From: Deroplatys truncata
Lineage: Eukaryota; Arthropoda; Insecta; Mantodea; Mantidae
Direction of reading: 5' to 3'
Length of the DNA stretch: 64,000 nt
NCBI GenBank assembly: GCA_030765065.1
Contig: CM060975.1
Location: forward strand, 262,455,816-262,519,815
The notes under the pieces were generated by a model. The model saw only the letters and a program-made list of their open reading frames with translations. It searched no databases and was not told the origin of the DNA. This document shows positions 20,855 to 32,653 of this stretch, in pieces (the stretch's first letter is position 1; every line of letters begins with the position of its first letter). Made by a program: the position numbers and the translations under genes.

Positions 20855-22187
20855 TAATTGCATTTAGGGCTGGCTTTAAAACTTTTTCTGGTGAACCGAG
20901 AAAATCATCTTCTCTCATTTTTATTTTAAATTCACATATGAAACTAGCATCCAAAAGTGCAGAATATAACAACAAATTTTTTTAATTTATCATATCTTTT
21001 TTCCCTCCAAAGCCACATTACTGTTTCGCTAAACATATCTTTTCTGGAATATATGAATTTAATTAAACATATGTTAAAACTCTGAACGTAGATCAAATAT
21101 TGTAAACAACAAATTAGTCCTCTAAATAACTATTATTGGTCTATCTTAAATTCAAGATAATCGCATTAACCTGCTAGATTAAGGCATGCCACTCAAGAGT
21201 AAGCGAACAGTGAAAAGGTTTTGAATCGCTGCTGCTCTCTGTGCCCAGGGAACACAAAATACGTGCTTTCGATGAATTTTTGTCATCAAAGTTTTAGATG
21301 GAATACAATATTTCCTCTACCTATTATTATAGGCATATGCTAGAGAAAGTATAAACAACGGTTTCAACAACTAAATCATAGATAACAAAATATAGAAATT
21401 GAGATAACAAAAACGCACACAAAACCGGTAGAGTAAGAAGAGAATACACTGAGATTTACCTATCACTCGCCATAATTCTCGTAACTCGCAGTCTATCTAC
21501 AAGAACCACTACCACCACACTGCTGACGACAAACGAGAGAAACAAGTATTTAGTGTGGTAGTCACGTTCACCAATCTTAACAGAGAGAATGTTTCCAACT
21601 GAAACATTAAGTTCATATGTTCGATAACAGCAGATGGTTATATTAGGTACAAATACCCTTTACTGCAAGTTTAAATTTTCTGTAAGCGCTATAGAGAAGA
21701 CTGGATCTTCTTGGATCAAAAGCTTTCGTTAAATTATTGATGGTTTTAAAGGAAGACAAATTTTCCAAGATTGGTAGAATATAAAAATAAAGTTTTCTAG
21801 TAAGTGTTTTGCTTCCCGAAAACAGATTTTACATTAATTTTGCATATACCTTGTGAGTATGCCAGGGGGAGTTGGCGAATTTAAAAACTAAATTGTGGTT
21901 TGGAATTACAAATTAAGAATTATCTGCCTAAAATGGTAAACTTCTCTGCCAATTTAAATGTTTCACTTCATCTTACAAATTTTTAAACCATACATGTGTT
22001 GATGTTCAGGTTCATTTACACACCCCAGTAGCAGATCCCGTAACACACGACGAGCGGTTTCGATTTTCTGATCGGAGAACTGAATTTTTCAACTCTGATT
22101 CTTCCTTCTAATTAGTGGCTACACAAGAAGGTCTGAAAGGGCAATTATTTAAACTCTGCAGAGTTATTATAAATGTTAAGCAACACA

Positions 22188-22223
<36 letters not shown>

Positions 22224-24412
22224 GGTTATTCTGCTGGTAACTAAATACTTATGCACAAAACTAGCAAACGAAATCGACAAATACATCCAAATAATAGCCA
22301 CCTTTTTGACAGATATCTACCAACAGGATTCGGCTCCTCGAAGTATGTCACATAATTAACCAGTATTTGAAACCGCTACGTCTTTATACGGTGGTGACAG
22401 TAAATTAAACATTTCGTTGCCTTGTTTACTTCAGAAGAAACTATTGGTATAAGTGCTGTGTCTGTTGAATATATTAACGCTACAAGCCGACTCCACACCT
22501 CCATTCACAAGACGAGTCGCTAATTTTTGGGCTAACCAAGCTTTAGTTGTTTACACCAATCGGGAATGAATTCTTCGAGAGATTGTTTATGAACTCCCAC
22601 CTTTTCACATTTATTGGTTTATTTTTTTCCCTTTCTTGCAACTTGTTTCGACTCAGCCATACTGACGATTAATAAGAACTGAATGGAGTCGAGTGTTAGT
22701 TGCGGAAGAAAAACGCGTAAACTGTATGTAGGGGAACAGGATTTTACCTAAGCATCTATGAATGATCAGCATTAAAATATAATAGTTTTCGCTAAATGCT
22801 ACCTGTTAGCTTTCAAATATTATAAAAAAGCGCTCTAATGTCAGCATGGCTGAATCTTCAGGCTACAGATAGATTGTGTCCCTCAAATATGATATTTATA
22901 CTTCACTACAGAAAGACGAAGATGATAAATATTCTATGGCCTTAGAAAATGCTAGAATTTATTTCAAAGAATAACACTAAGGCGACGTAAACATAAAATT
23001 CATAAGCCCCCACAACTTCAGCCAAATTCGTTACAATGCTTACCTTAAATTTTTCTAACAGCATAATGCACATTGACATAGCATTATTAAATTGTAGGCC
23101 GAATAAAACTGTTTTAATTAGTATTCATTCTACACATTATGTTTCAATGTATACAAACATAAACGCATTACTTTAGGGTTAACAGACAAAATCGCCAAGT
23201 AGATTTTTAGGGAAGCAATATGTTTGCTTCAAAAATATGTAGAATATTTATTATCTTGTTTCGTGTCGACTGGATACCAAATATTTGGAAAAACACAAGT
23301 GTTAGTAAAACTATAAAAACCTATTCGTTTCATCATTTTTGAGCTGTTGTTCCAAATTGGAAGAAAACTGAATACAAACCCTGAGACGATGTTTTAATAT
23401 TTCTAGCAATATAATTTATTTGTTGAACTACCCGAATAGATCCCATAAAGAATCCAATAGCAATTAAAAAACGCTTATCACATTAGATACAGAAAATTAA
23501 CAGGAAAAAGTAAACCAGAAAAGCACTTAACATAACTAATTTCAGAATGTATCAAAACTTCATTGTAATCAAAACTACATTTAAGCGAGCATGTCCATAG
23601 CAATGTAAAATAATGGAAGATTAATTTTATTATTAGCTATACATACACCTAAAAGTACAAAACGCACAGTCATATTCAACAACAATAAGATTGTGTAAAA
23701 TCATGTTACTATAGCAATGTGTGACAAGTATGCAAAACTTGAAGGAGACGCCAAGCCATGAAGAACGCTCTTTAGAGAGACAGGTCGCGTTAACCAGTTC
23801 GCGAAATTATTGTACGCAGGAATATTTACAAGTGAGTAATATAAGTGTTAGCAGTGCAATACTAATCATTTTTAAATCATTCAAAATGAATAATTATACC
23901 TTGCTTTGCGAAGTTTTTATTTCGTGAGAAATAATTTGTTCTACGAAATCACGTCTTCTAATTCTCGAGTGAGACCACGTTCGAAATACCCACGTAGAAA
24001 AGCACCAGGTACATGAAAACCTACAAGTAGCGAATTAGTCACCTACATTCTGCTGCAACTTCAACATAAGGAACGTTTTCAGAATGTAAATCTGAATTTC
24101 AAGTATAGCTGATCTGCGAGTGCAAACGGAAATTTGAAAGGTTTACGCGATATTGTTACATTCTGGGGTGAGGGCCGAAAGGTTTCCAGCAAAATATTAA
24201 ATTTTAATCACCACAACAGGCACATGGGGGAAACATAGCACAGATGCTGCGAGAGGACCAGGACCTTGATGTTCACATTCCGATACAGGCGTGGGGTTTT
24301 GTAACAAATTACACAAATTCCACATCATTCACATCAACTGTGGTTTATTAATAAAGTAATTTGTGGTCCTACATTACATACACAAGGGAACAAAGGATTG
24401 AGGGCAGATGCT

Positions 24413-24413
<1 letters not shown>
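20855..24413. other. No recognisable feature apart from a microsatellite
   Basis: AT-rich. All open frames are under 70 codons and unlike known families. An (ATT)n tract lies at 22189-22223. Confidence 0.45.
22189..22223. repeat. (ATT)n microsatellite
   Basis: About eleven uninterrupted ATT units. Confidence 0.95.

Positions 24414-24451
<38 letters not shown>
24414..24451. repeat. (CA)n microsatellite
   Basis: About eighteen CA units with one interruption near 24419. The flanks do not match the MS-repeat. Confidence 0.95.
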
Positions 24452-24452
<1 letters not shown>

Positions 24453-24884
24453 CTTACACACCATCTTTTAGACTGACGCTCACACACAAAGAAAGTAACG
24501 CTAACATCTATCCCCGCCTCTCTCCAACTCTGGCTAGGTTCGCCGGCCAGATGTGGAGAGTGTCATGCCAGGAAATTCAAACACAAGACGAAAGAAATAC
24601 TGAATTACCCCAACAATGCTGTCGCCAATGCGATACAATAATGTGTCTGGCATGACAATATCTACTAATACGCCACAATTTGACTTAGAGGCCGCTCATA
24701 AAAAAACTGACCCAGATTATTAAAGCATAAGTTGTATGTTTTCAAACCACACATTTCGTTTGTGATTAGAGCCGGTAAAATGTCATGGGTCTGCGGCGTA
24801 CTCCCATGTGTCGTTCACGATGAAACCAGTGATTTACTACTTGATTGAAAGCTCAATACAATTTGCCAAAATTATCATCACGGT
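24452..24884. other. No recognisable feature
   Basis: An 85-codon frame crosses the CA tract (24398-24655) and resembles nothing known. Confidence 0.45.
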
Positions 24885-24960
24885 CAGGATTCGAACAAGG
24901 AATCTTTGGCTTTCTGCGTTAACGTGACGAGATATCCGAACGTGTAGTAAACCTCTCTCA
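24885..24960 (-). repeat. SINE head fragment
   Basis: The minus strand shows a B-box-like TTGTTCGAATCC, with an A-box-like GATATCTCGTCACG about 45 bases upstream. tRNA-derived, decayed. Confidence 0.5.
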
Positions 24961-25609
24961 TCCGATTTATGTGTCGAAATTGCCTTAATCTTAACTATAA
25001 CAGTATTATTTCTGTAAGATAAAACATTATAACCTCCAAGACGCTATTAATTCCTCCGTGATATCTTAACGTGATGTGCCTGTAAAGTTTTTCAATATAA
25101 TTTTAAACCACTATAAAACTAATTTTTCACTAGAAAACATTTTGAATGTTCATCTTAATGAAAACACATTGAGGCCATTGCTACATTACTGAACAGGCCT
25201 TTTTTAATAAACCAGCAAAGATCTCTTAATTGTATGCCCTTAAATTGAAGCTATATTTTTATAACATCTTATATTTTTTCCAGTATTTTGTTTTAAGCAC
25301 CTCTCATGATAGTATTTTCTCTTATTCATTTCAAATTGTATTCTCAGTCTCCGAGAAGGCCGTTAAATAAAATTATCTATTCAGAATTTTTTTCAAATTG
25401 ATTTTATTTTTATTGCAAGATTTAAAATGCAGCGATTATTTTGGCGTTCACAATTTAAACCTTTCTGTTGTAACGGTAGATAGCTTGATAGCGCGATGGT
25501 CGCCAATTTTTATAACGTACTACGTTATCCGAATTTTTAAAGCACTTCATGGTGCGACCATTTTGAATCAGTGTAATTACCTGCCTCTGATATTATCTTG
25601 TAACTTGTC
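24961..25609. other. No recognisable feature
   Basis: AT-rich, nothing assignable. Confidence 0.45.
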
Positions 25610-26525
25610 TGTTGTCTCGTGCGCCAGCTGCTCCAGTGGTAGAGCTATGAGAACTTTCTCAGGCCATGCGTATATGCATTGTGAAAGGAAAATATGGTTT
25701 AAATTGAATGAGAAATATAATGTTATCTAATACTTGATCTAGTGAAGCGAGTTGCCGACCGTTTGAAGAGAAAGAATGAAACTGATTATGAATCTAGAAC
25801 TCAAAACTATAACAATTGACTTATGATACCTCCTAACATCTACAGTACCAATTTTATGGTTTGAAATATTTTTTTCTGCAATAAAAGGAATCAGAAGCGT
25901 AACTTGTAGGTACTAAAATGCTTACCAGCAAGATCTCTCGCAATGGCCACTAAATCTTGCTCACATCAGCGCCTAACTGAGCGGTCAAAATATCATCCGA
26001 GTAATCACCGGATTACTCGGATGAGAGAGGGTATGCATGACTGTGCACAAATGAATGTGTCTCTGATTAGATTACACGCCTTCTTATTACTTAAGCTCCG
26101 CCTACTTTAAGCTACCCCCACCAACGTTACTTCATACACGGGGCCAGTACTTAAGAATTATACGTGCGTGTGTGTCTCCTTGTTGCTATGGAGGCCTGGC
26201 TAAACTCTCAGAAATATCTTTCGCTTCTCTTTTTCAGAAATTCTGCCTATGTGACTGAACTTAACTCTAAACTGCCTTTCAATAATCTTGAAGCTAATGC
26301 GTCCGCTACTTCGGCTGTCGCTAATGACACTGGTTAACATGGCACTTTAATGACCTTTTCCTTACACAGATCTTTTCAACTCAAGATTATTACATTATAC
26401 TTTGATTTAATACGCTTAAACACTTATTGCAATCATTTATCTATCTTACTATTATTTCTTTATTTAATTATTCATAACTTCCTGTCAATAATTACGGTAT
26501 GAAGCTAATGAAAAATCTAAATGAA
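25610..26525 (+). repeat. Dispersed repeat R2, copy 1
   Basis: Collinear with 59395-60215 over about 0.8-0.9 kb. Shared blocks include 'gagctatgag', 'gagttgccgaccgtttga', 'gcgtaacttg', 'tcagaaatatctttcgctt' and 'gctacttcggct'. There is no clear open frame, terminal repeat or tail, so the class is unknown. Relative to copy 2 it carries about 75 extra bases with a perfect hairpin at 25993-26024. Confidence 0.75.
25993..26024. repeat. Perfect 14-bp inverted repeat
   Basis: tcatccgagtaatc and its exact complement are separated by the 4-base loop accg. It lies in a segment missing from the second R2 copy. Confidence 0.85.
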
Positions 26526-27134
26526 TACATATGGCAATAGATTCGTGATAACTTCACAAAAATAAACGTTGGTAAAAATGGTTTCCAAAACGCATCATAG
26601 GGAGTACTGTATGTGGTGTAATAAAACAACATAGTCATATTAAAGTACTTATAAAAGCCATATGAGAATTAGAACAAACATTATTAATGATGCCTTTTTA
26701 GGAAATAGTACAAATATTAGTCAGGTGTGTTGTATACTTCAGATTTTTAAATTTTATAGTTGCATCAGCTTATAAAAGACTGTGTTGGTTATGACTACGA
26801 CCAGGGAACGGAGGGGACACTCGCACCTCGAGACAACTTGGATCTTTTGGCTTATCACCCCTAGGAGAAACGAATGACGTGAAGGAACTGCAGATGGCTA
26901 TAGGGAGGCCGCCCAACAGAGATTCGCAGAGTTCTCTAACGATTCCGAGCTTGATGACCCGGTCACACTGGCGGGATTCTCAGACAAAACTTCTCTCTGG
27001 TGGAACAAGGGAGAACTCAACCCACCGTAGGCGGCTCAGAGAAGGCCGCCATCTTGTAGGACCGAAAATACTTTTCCAACGATCAAGCACCTTGCACTGA
27101 CCGACACTGTACAGTTCCTAAGCCCACTGGAATA
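26526..27134. other. Unassigned, GC-richer from 26800
   Basis: About 26800-27080 is clearly GC-richer than its surroundings and one frame is open for 73 codons (26879-27100). No family is recognised in any frame. Confidence 0.4.
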
Positions 27135-27305
27135 TAAAATAGAAAGCTAAATGAAAGGAAATTCGTGGAACAAGAGAAACTACCACAGTATTTGCACAGG
27201 AAAACCACGAAACGTCATGATAAGTGTGGCCGATCCAGAAATCGAACCTGGACCTCCCGAATGCAAGTCTCATACGTTACCGGCAAACCATCTCGCTGGG
27301 TTGCC
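27135..27305 (-). repeat. tRNA-derived SINE
   Basis: The minus strand starts caacccagcgagatgg (A-box region) and has a B box CAGGTTCGATTTC at 27239-27251. The tRNA-unrelated part 'tcgtggttttcctgtgcaaa' is like that of the SINE at 13.5 kb. The 3' end is unclear. Confidence 0.65.
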
Positions 27306-27913
27306 GTGTTACTAATACTTTCAGTTCTGGCTTCTATCGAGCACACGATATGTTTGAGACATCAGAACTTAATTTATAACGTTGTCTCTGTTTGACATTT
27401 AAAATGATCTCTTCCACAAGACAGAAAATCCACTTGTTTTCCTCTTAGCAGCGGTAGGTATACGCGATACGCTTGTGCTTTGCGGGTATTTGTCGAAACC
27501 CGGAGTAGAATATTCAGAGGGAAGGGAGAATGTAAAGATATAAGCAAACAGAGCTCCGGAATATTCTTTCATCAGCCCATATTGTGAGATTTTATTAAAT
27601 CCGCCAGAATAAGAAGTTGCAAGAGTATTATGTTGCGAAGTCGAGTCGTATCAGAGCAGGATGAAGATGTTAGTCCTGGATTATGGAAACACTCCAGGAA
27701 TAAACTGGGGACCGAACTTTAAAGCTGCTATAACCTACCGGTACAGAATTTTAATTTCGCTAACATAAAGCTTGAAAATTAACGACAGCACAGAATTTCT
27801 TTAGGGAGGCACTAACACATTTTGAGGTATACCTTACCACTAAGCAAAAAGCTGTCAGTATTAGAGCATTTTCACTTCTAAAATTTAAAACAAAAAATAC
27901 GTGGCCGACGGAT
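27306..27913. other. No recognisable feature
   Basis: Nothing assignable. Confidence 0.45.
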
Positions 27914-28445
27914 TATCCTTTGAATGCGAGCGAGGTGGTGCAGGCGATAGAGCATGTGACTAGCATTCGCGAGGTCGTAGGTTAGATTCCCGCGGCCGAC
28001 CTTCCTGACAATGTTTTTTTCGGGGTTTCCCGGGTCGCTAGGCTTTTGCTGGGAAGGTTAATTGCATCCCCCAATTTCCTCTCCCTCCATTTCACTTCAC
28101 CCTTCATCTGCTTGGTTGTTTCAGAGCTCCAAGTGTCGGCGGGAGTCTCGGCGTTCCATGGCAGGGAAAAGGATCCTCTCTAACACTTATTCCCACGGAA
28201 TGGGGGAGGTCTCCGAGTGTCGGGGGGAGGTAACCGGTTGTACCAGCTGCCAGTTTCAACCTGGAATATGTAGGGGCCCTGACCTCTGCACTGTCGTGCC
28301 ATTTGATCCAGCCGCCCTCTGCCTCCCCTCACTTCATCCCTCCCTACCAGGGGTGCCCTTTAGGGACTTAGGCACAAAAGACTTCTTTAGGTCCAGGTGC
28401 TAAGTCTCCCTCCGCTCCTACTCCTACGTGCTATCCTTTGAATGC
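27914..28445 (+). mobile_element. SINE with 14-bp target duplication
   Basis: tatcctttgaatgc occurs at 27914-27927 and 28432-28445, so the body is 27928-28431 (504 bp). Its head is gagcgaggtggtgcaggcg (A box) with a B-box-like GTAGGTTAGATTCC. The long GC-rich body is shared with the SINE at 48921 ('gctgggaaggtta', 'aagtgtcggcgggagtctcg', 'ttaggcacaaaaga'). There is no poly(A) tail. The duplication length fits LINE-mediated insertion. Confidence 0.9.
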
Positions 28446-29176
28446 AAATATTTATAAAATGATATATTAAATAAAGGTTTTTAAGAGTAATATTGAAGTA
28501 ATTTGATTACTGCTTCACTGTAAGTTACTTATCCTCATTATTTGAGGATATACTTATCCAAGCCTATTTGATTCCGTATATCTGACTTTTGTTCCTTCTT
28601 TTCCAGTTTTTGAGACCTTGTGATAAACTCAATCGTTGTAAACGAATACGTGTGTACCTTCCTTAAGTAAATAAAACAGAAATAAAAGTTTGGTTTGATT
28701 TTACAAAAGTAAAGCATCGCCATAACTTTAAACATAACAAACAACGTTCATACTAGGAAAGCAGATCTTTCGAGCTATATGGCCCTGGTCGAGCGGAAAA
28801 CTTCCCTCTTCCAGACCTTTTGTTTGTAACTAAGGCAGAAATCTTCAGTGGCAGTGCCTAAGTCTCGCAGTGTAAATTTGCCAGCTTCTGATTGGTGACT
28901 CTTTTTAGAAGAGGAGAAAATGATTAAGCACTACCCCAACCCCGATAGGAATGGTGACTGAGAGTGTTGGACTCATCAATAGCCGGCATATCCACTAAAA
29001 ACTCCTCCACCGGAAGGAAAATGGAAGAAGGAAAAAGAGGAATTCAAGTGTGATAATGAGGCACCTAGGCAAAGTCCAGCTTACCACCGAGGTGTATTCG
29101 CTGAGCTGGCTTCTAAAGGTTCATTGGTTGCCTAGGTACTGCGTTTGGCCACTCCGATGGCTGTGTGGCTGGTAGT
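28446..29176. other. No recognisable feature
   Basis: Possibly 3' flank of the minus-strand LINE ORF1 remnant to the right, but no motif supports that. Confidence 0.4.
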
Positions 29177-29915
29177 TCATTGAGCTTCCTCAGGAGGAAC
29201 TTGAGCCAATCCTTGACAATTCTCTGTAGTGTGATGGAAATACCGCGTATGGTAGCGTTGAAATCGTTCGTTCTTAGTATGCTGTGTAGGTGTTGGCGGG
29301 AGATTTCTGCAGTGGATTAAAGCACTTGGAGTGTCGTGTTGTGTACTCAGAAGTGCCTCATCCAATGCAGCAACCTTTCTGAGAGGTGGAGTATCTCAGC
29401 TTGGAGGTCCTCTAACTCCAGAGGGATCTCCGGTTGAACTGATGTGGTGTTCTGCGTTGATGGTGAAGAGGCCTTTGTGATGGATGCTTCGCTCTAGACT
29501 GGAAACTGCGGAGATGGCGCCTGGACTGTCAGCATCCAGGAGAATTACAGGAAGCGGAGCACCGGTGTCGGTACTGCAAGTTGTGTCGTGAGCAGTCTGC
29601 GGCCAGGCTAGGTGCGCCACAGTAGTGGCATCTCGGATCGTGGAGCAGAAGTCAGCCGTGTGACCATTAAATAGGCCGGACACTCCGACTGCCCTCTATC
29701 TGCAGGGTTTCCCCAAACATGGGCGGCCCCGCGTCCAGTGCAGCCGAATATTCCTCCCTGTCCGTAAACTCCAACCTCATCAGCGGTGTCAGTCCCTTTT
29801 GGCTGTGAATTCGTGACCGGCATCTTATAGCGGTACTTAGGAGGGCACTTGCATCTGATTGGATCGCTTCACCGCTCGCTGCTGGATGAAAGCCTACGCA
29901 CTCGTACTTAGTCAT
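29177..29915 (-). pseudogene. LINE ORF1 (gag-like) remnant
   Basis: On the minus strand the frames opening at 29915, 29823 and 29683 together give a region that resembles the nucleic-acid-binding ORF1 of Jockey/I-type LINEs. RLEFTDREEYSAALDAG looks like the partner of an RRM-like fold, followed by NGHTADFC and, further on, AHDTTC, which look like decayed CCHC knuckles. A Pro/Thr/Ser-rich C-terminal part (29177-29365) follows. The frame is broken at least twice. Assignment rests on motif order, not on strong identity. Confidence 0.55.
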
Positions 29916-31029
29916 CTATAAATTAAGATAGAGTCCCTCTTAACCCTTTACTAGATCCACCTATGAACACAACAATACTGCCTGCGGCCACTTACATAAT
30001 CTTGTAGATTAAGCACAAGTATCAGAAAGCTTGCGCCGTCTTCATTAGGGTTTCTAAGTATCAAAGTACTAATACGTATGTAATGAGCTTCTATTTCTTC
30101 ATTGAAGAAAAGGCATTTCGCTCCCTAGGCTTAACGTATATTTTACAAGTTCATATAGAAATTTTATTGGTATTGTGTTTGCATATACTTGCGAGAGACA
30201 AAACAGCAACCACTTAACATTTCCATCTGTACTGCTTAATGGGTGCCAAATTCAAACGGGCAACAGCGAATGTATTGAAAGCACTTAATGCTATATAAAT
30301 ATTTAGTATAAATTGTGTACCTTAACTAGATCTGCACTTTCTCTGCAGTAAGTATTTCTCTTACAATACTTGTGGAAACGTTGACGAGAATGCTGGGGGC
30401 TAACAGCGCTCTGCGAAGGTAAAATTACAGTATTTTAGAGCTATTGGAGGGTACAAGCAAGTCATGATTTAAAAGTTACCACGATATACGTTGATATGAA
30501 CACAGAATTCAGTAGCTAATCAAAAGCATACACAGAACCCTTTAAAACCTTAACACATGCCTAAACCAAAATACCCTTAATCAGAACAAGCCGACACAAT
30601 ACTCTTTTGTGGTGGACTAATTAGCTTTAGAACACAGAACAAGGTTTTGCTGCTACCGGCATCCTATTGTTTTATCAATTCCGTGAAGTTTGTGCTCAAA
30701 CGAGAAGTAAAATATAGGAAAGCATTTAGAATAAAAAGGGTTAGAAAAATGTATGATTTGATACTGAATGCAAAATGTGGCTTGCTTGTAAGGAATAAAA
30801 CTATACTTCCTCAGTGATGCAATAAATATAAATACATGATTTTATGTCCCCAGGCTTCACATATCTTCTCTACAATAGAAGAAATTTAAGGCGTGGGGAC
30901 AAAAAACAGCTTAATCACATATAGTTGTGTGAAAGGGTCAGAAACATGACAACGCTGGCCTATTATCACATATCTACATCCTTTGATTACTGTATGACAA
31001 TTCTGGGTTTTAGCATTTATTATGCCGCG
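29916..31029. other. No recognisable feature
   Basis: AT-rich, nothing assignable. Confidence 0.45.
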
Positions 31030-31725
31030 ATGAAGAAATTCACGCCGGATCTTTTCACTGAAGTCCTCTCTCGTAAAAATCATGTACCTTTAAGATACTT
31101 ACTATCTCGGGGAGTGGGGGATTTGCATTAATAAGAGCTTGCATACAATTGGCCGCCTGTTGCCTGCTTTACCGACACGTGTGCTTTTTCAATATCGTCA
31201 GGCTTCAGATCAAGTCCAATCTGGGGGGCCACTACATTTAGCACCTTGTTCTCCGTGATGTCCCAAGTTTCGTTTTTTCTTCCGACAATCCGTATATAAC
31301 AATATTATTCCTTCTTGATTGGTCTAAATTGGTCTAAATAGTCTACTTTGCCACTCACATCTTGCCTCCAACTCCTTCACCCATATCAGATTTCTCCAGG
31401 GATTACTTCACGGAATTAATAATTCCTCATAGCTGATTGTGACGAACCACTTTTCACTTCACTCCTCAAATGATCTAACAGACCTTCAATATTTGCCATA
31501 TTTGCACAACGCTTCTTGAGGTTTACTACTGCTCTCAGAGCGCACCACGGCTACACTCGACCGCTGATCGAACAAGACACCCACAACTTTCTGAAGTATT
31601 GAGGATATTGATCCGGGTACCAGATAGGCCAGTAAAACATTACGATCCATGTAAGAGGCAATGGTTGGGTCATCATTACTATACTGTAGTGAGATGTAGG
31701 GATGGGAGAGAATGAATAATGTCAA
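31030..31725 (-). pseudogene. LINE ORF1 remnant (RRM-type ORF1p)
   Basis: On the minus strand, in order: an N-terminal part from 31725, then SRRNNIVIYGLSE, then DITENKVLNVVAPQIGLDL with KPDDIEKAH, then LKGT and REDFSEKIRREFL near 31075-31036. This order (RRM-like core, then a C-terminal domain with LKGT and an EDF motif) is that of ORF1 proteins of many insect non-LTR retrotransposons. These proteins bind the element RNA. Several frameshifts; non-functional. Confidence 0.75.
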
Positions 31726-31899
31726 TAAAATACACTAAAGTATTCTGGGGTTGGGTAGGCGGTACTTCAACCTATGGAGTTCTTGGACAGGTAGGAAGCT
31801 GGGAAGATGCTGTATTTGCTAAAATAAATGTAGTCATGTACTGGTTGCAGGTAATGTACTGGTAAAATGGTGAACGGCGGGGCCTCAACAGGGATAATC

Positions 31900-32336
31900 A
31901 GAAACGATATCTGGCGAAGGGGTAATGAAAATGCATACGGTGCTGTGAAAAAAGTCTAAAGGCAGAATCTGAATGTAGACAAAGATCAACAAAATGAAAT
32001 AAAAACTGAGTGGGGAAGGAAACACATATTTTAAAATTAGGTATTAAACATTTGTCGGGAATAGCATGGCTTAGGTTGGGAGGGTGGAAAGCTCTCAAGA
32101 TTGTTGACGATGCTAGCAGGAGAATTTGCCCAGTATGAGGAGAACAGGAAGACGACACATTTTGGCAGCATGCGCGAGACGGAGGGTGTAAGGAAAAAAT
32201 TATTACCGGAAGTATGTTTGGCTTCCAACAGAGGGAGGACAGTATGCTGGGACTTGATTCTAAACAGTCAAAATCTTCCAGGCTTGGGCAAATACTTAAT
32301 GGAAGTACGTGTACTAAGAGATGCGGTGTTTATTTA
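31900..32336 (+). pseudogene. LINE ORF2 C-terminal fragment
   Basis: In one frame GIAWLRLGGWKALKIVDDA leads to RRICPV, a stop, and GEQEDDTFWQHA: a C-terminal zinc knuckle (Cys-x-x-[stop]...His) of LINE reverse transcriptases. The adjacent frame then continues RKKLLPEVCLASN to a stop at 32336. The opposite orientation to the ORF1 remnant at 31.0-31.7 kb means they are separate insertions. A similar knuckle occurs at 41.35 kb. Confidence 0.65.
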
Positions 32337-32586
32337 AGTACTTGAAACATATGTAGTACGTGAGCATTTATGTGCGACTATGTGTGTGTGTGTCAGATTT
32401 TGAGTATTTTTCATTTTATGTGTACGTTTATAGTGTTGAGATTATAAAATAGGTGTTTTTTGCTGGATTCTGTAAGTGAAGGTTACAGACCAGGTATTTT
32501 TCTAGAGAGTATGTAAGGTCTTGTAATCCATGCGACTGTGTTACGCAATTAATGTCATACTAAGTACTTAATAAATACCACTATGA

Positions 32587-32591
<5 letters not shown>

Positions 32592-32653
<62 letters not shown>
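32592..32653. repeat. (ACT)n microsatellite
   Basis: About twenty ACT units. It lies 255 bp after the LINE ORF2 end and may be the simple-repeat tail of that element (inference). Confidence 0.95.

Noticed and set aside
32592-32653. Regular short repeats as a possible CRISPR array
   Set aside because: It is a pure trinucleotide microsatellite without spacers, in an insect-like genome.
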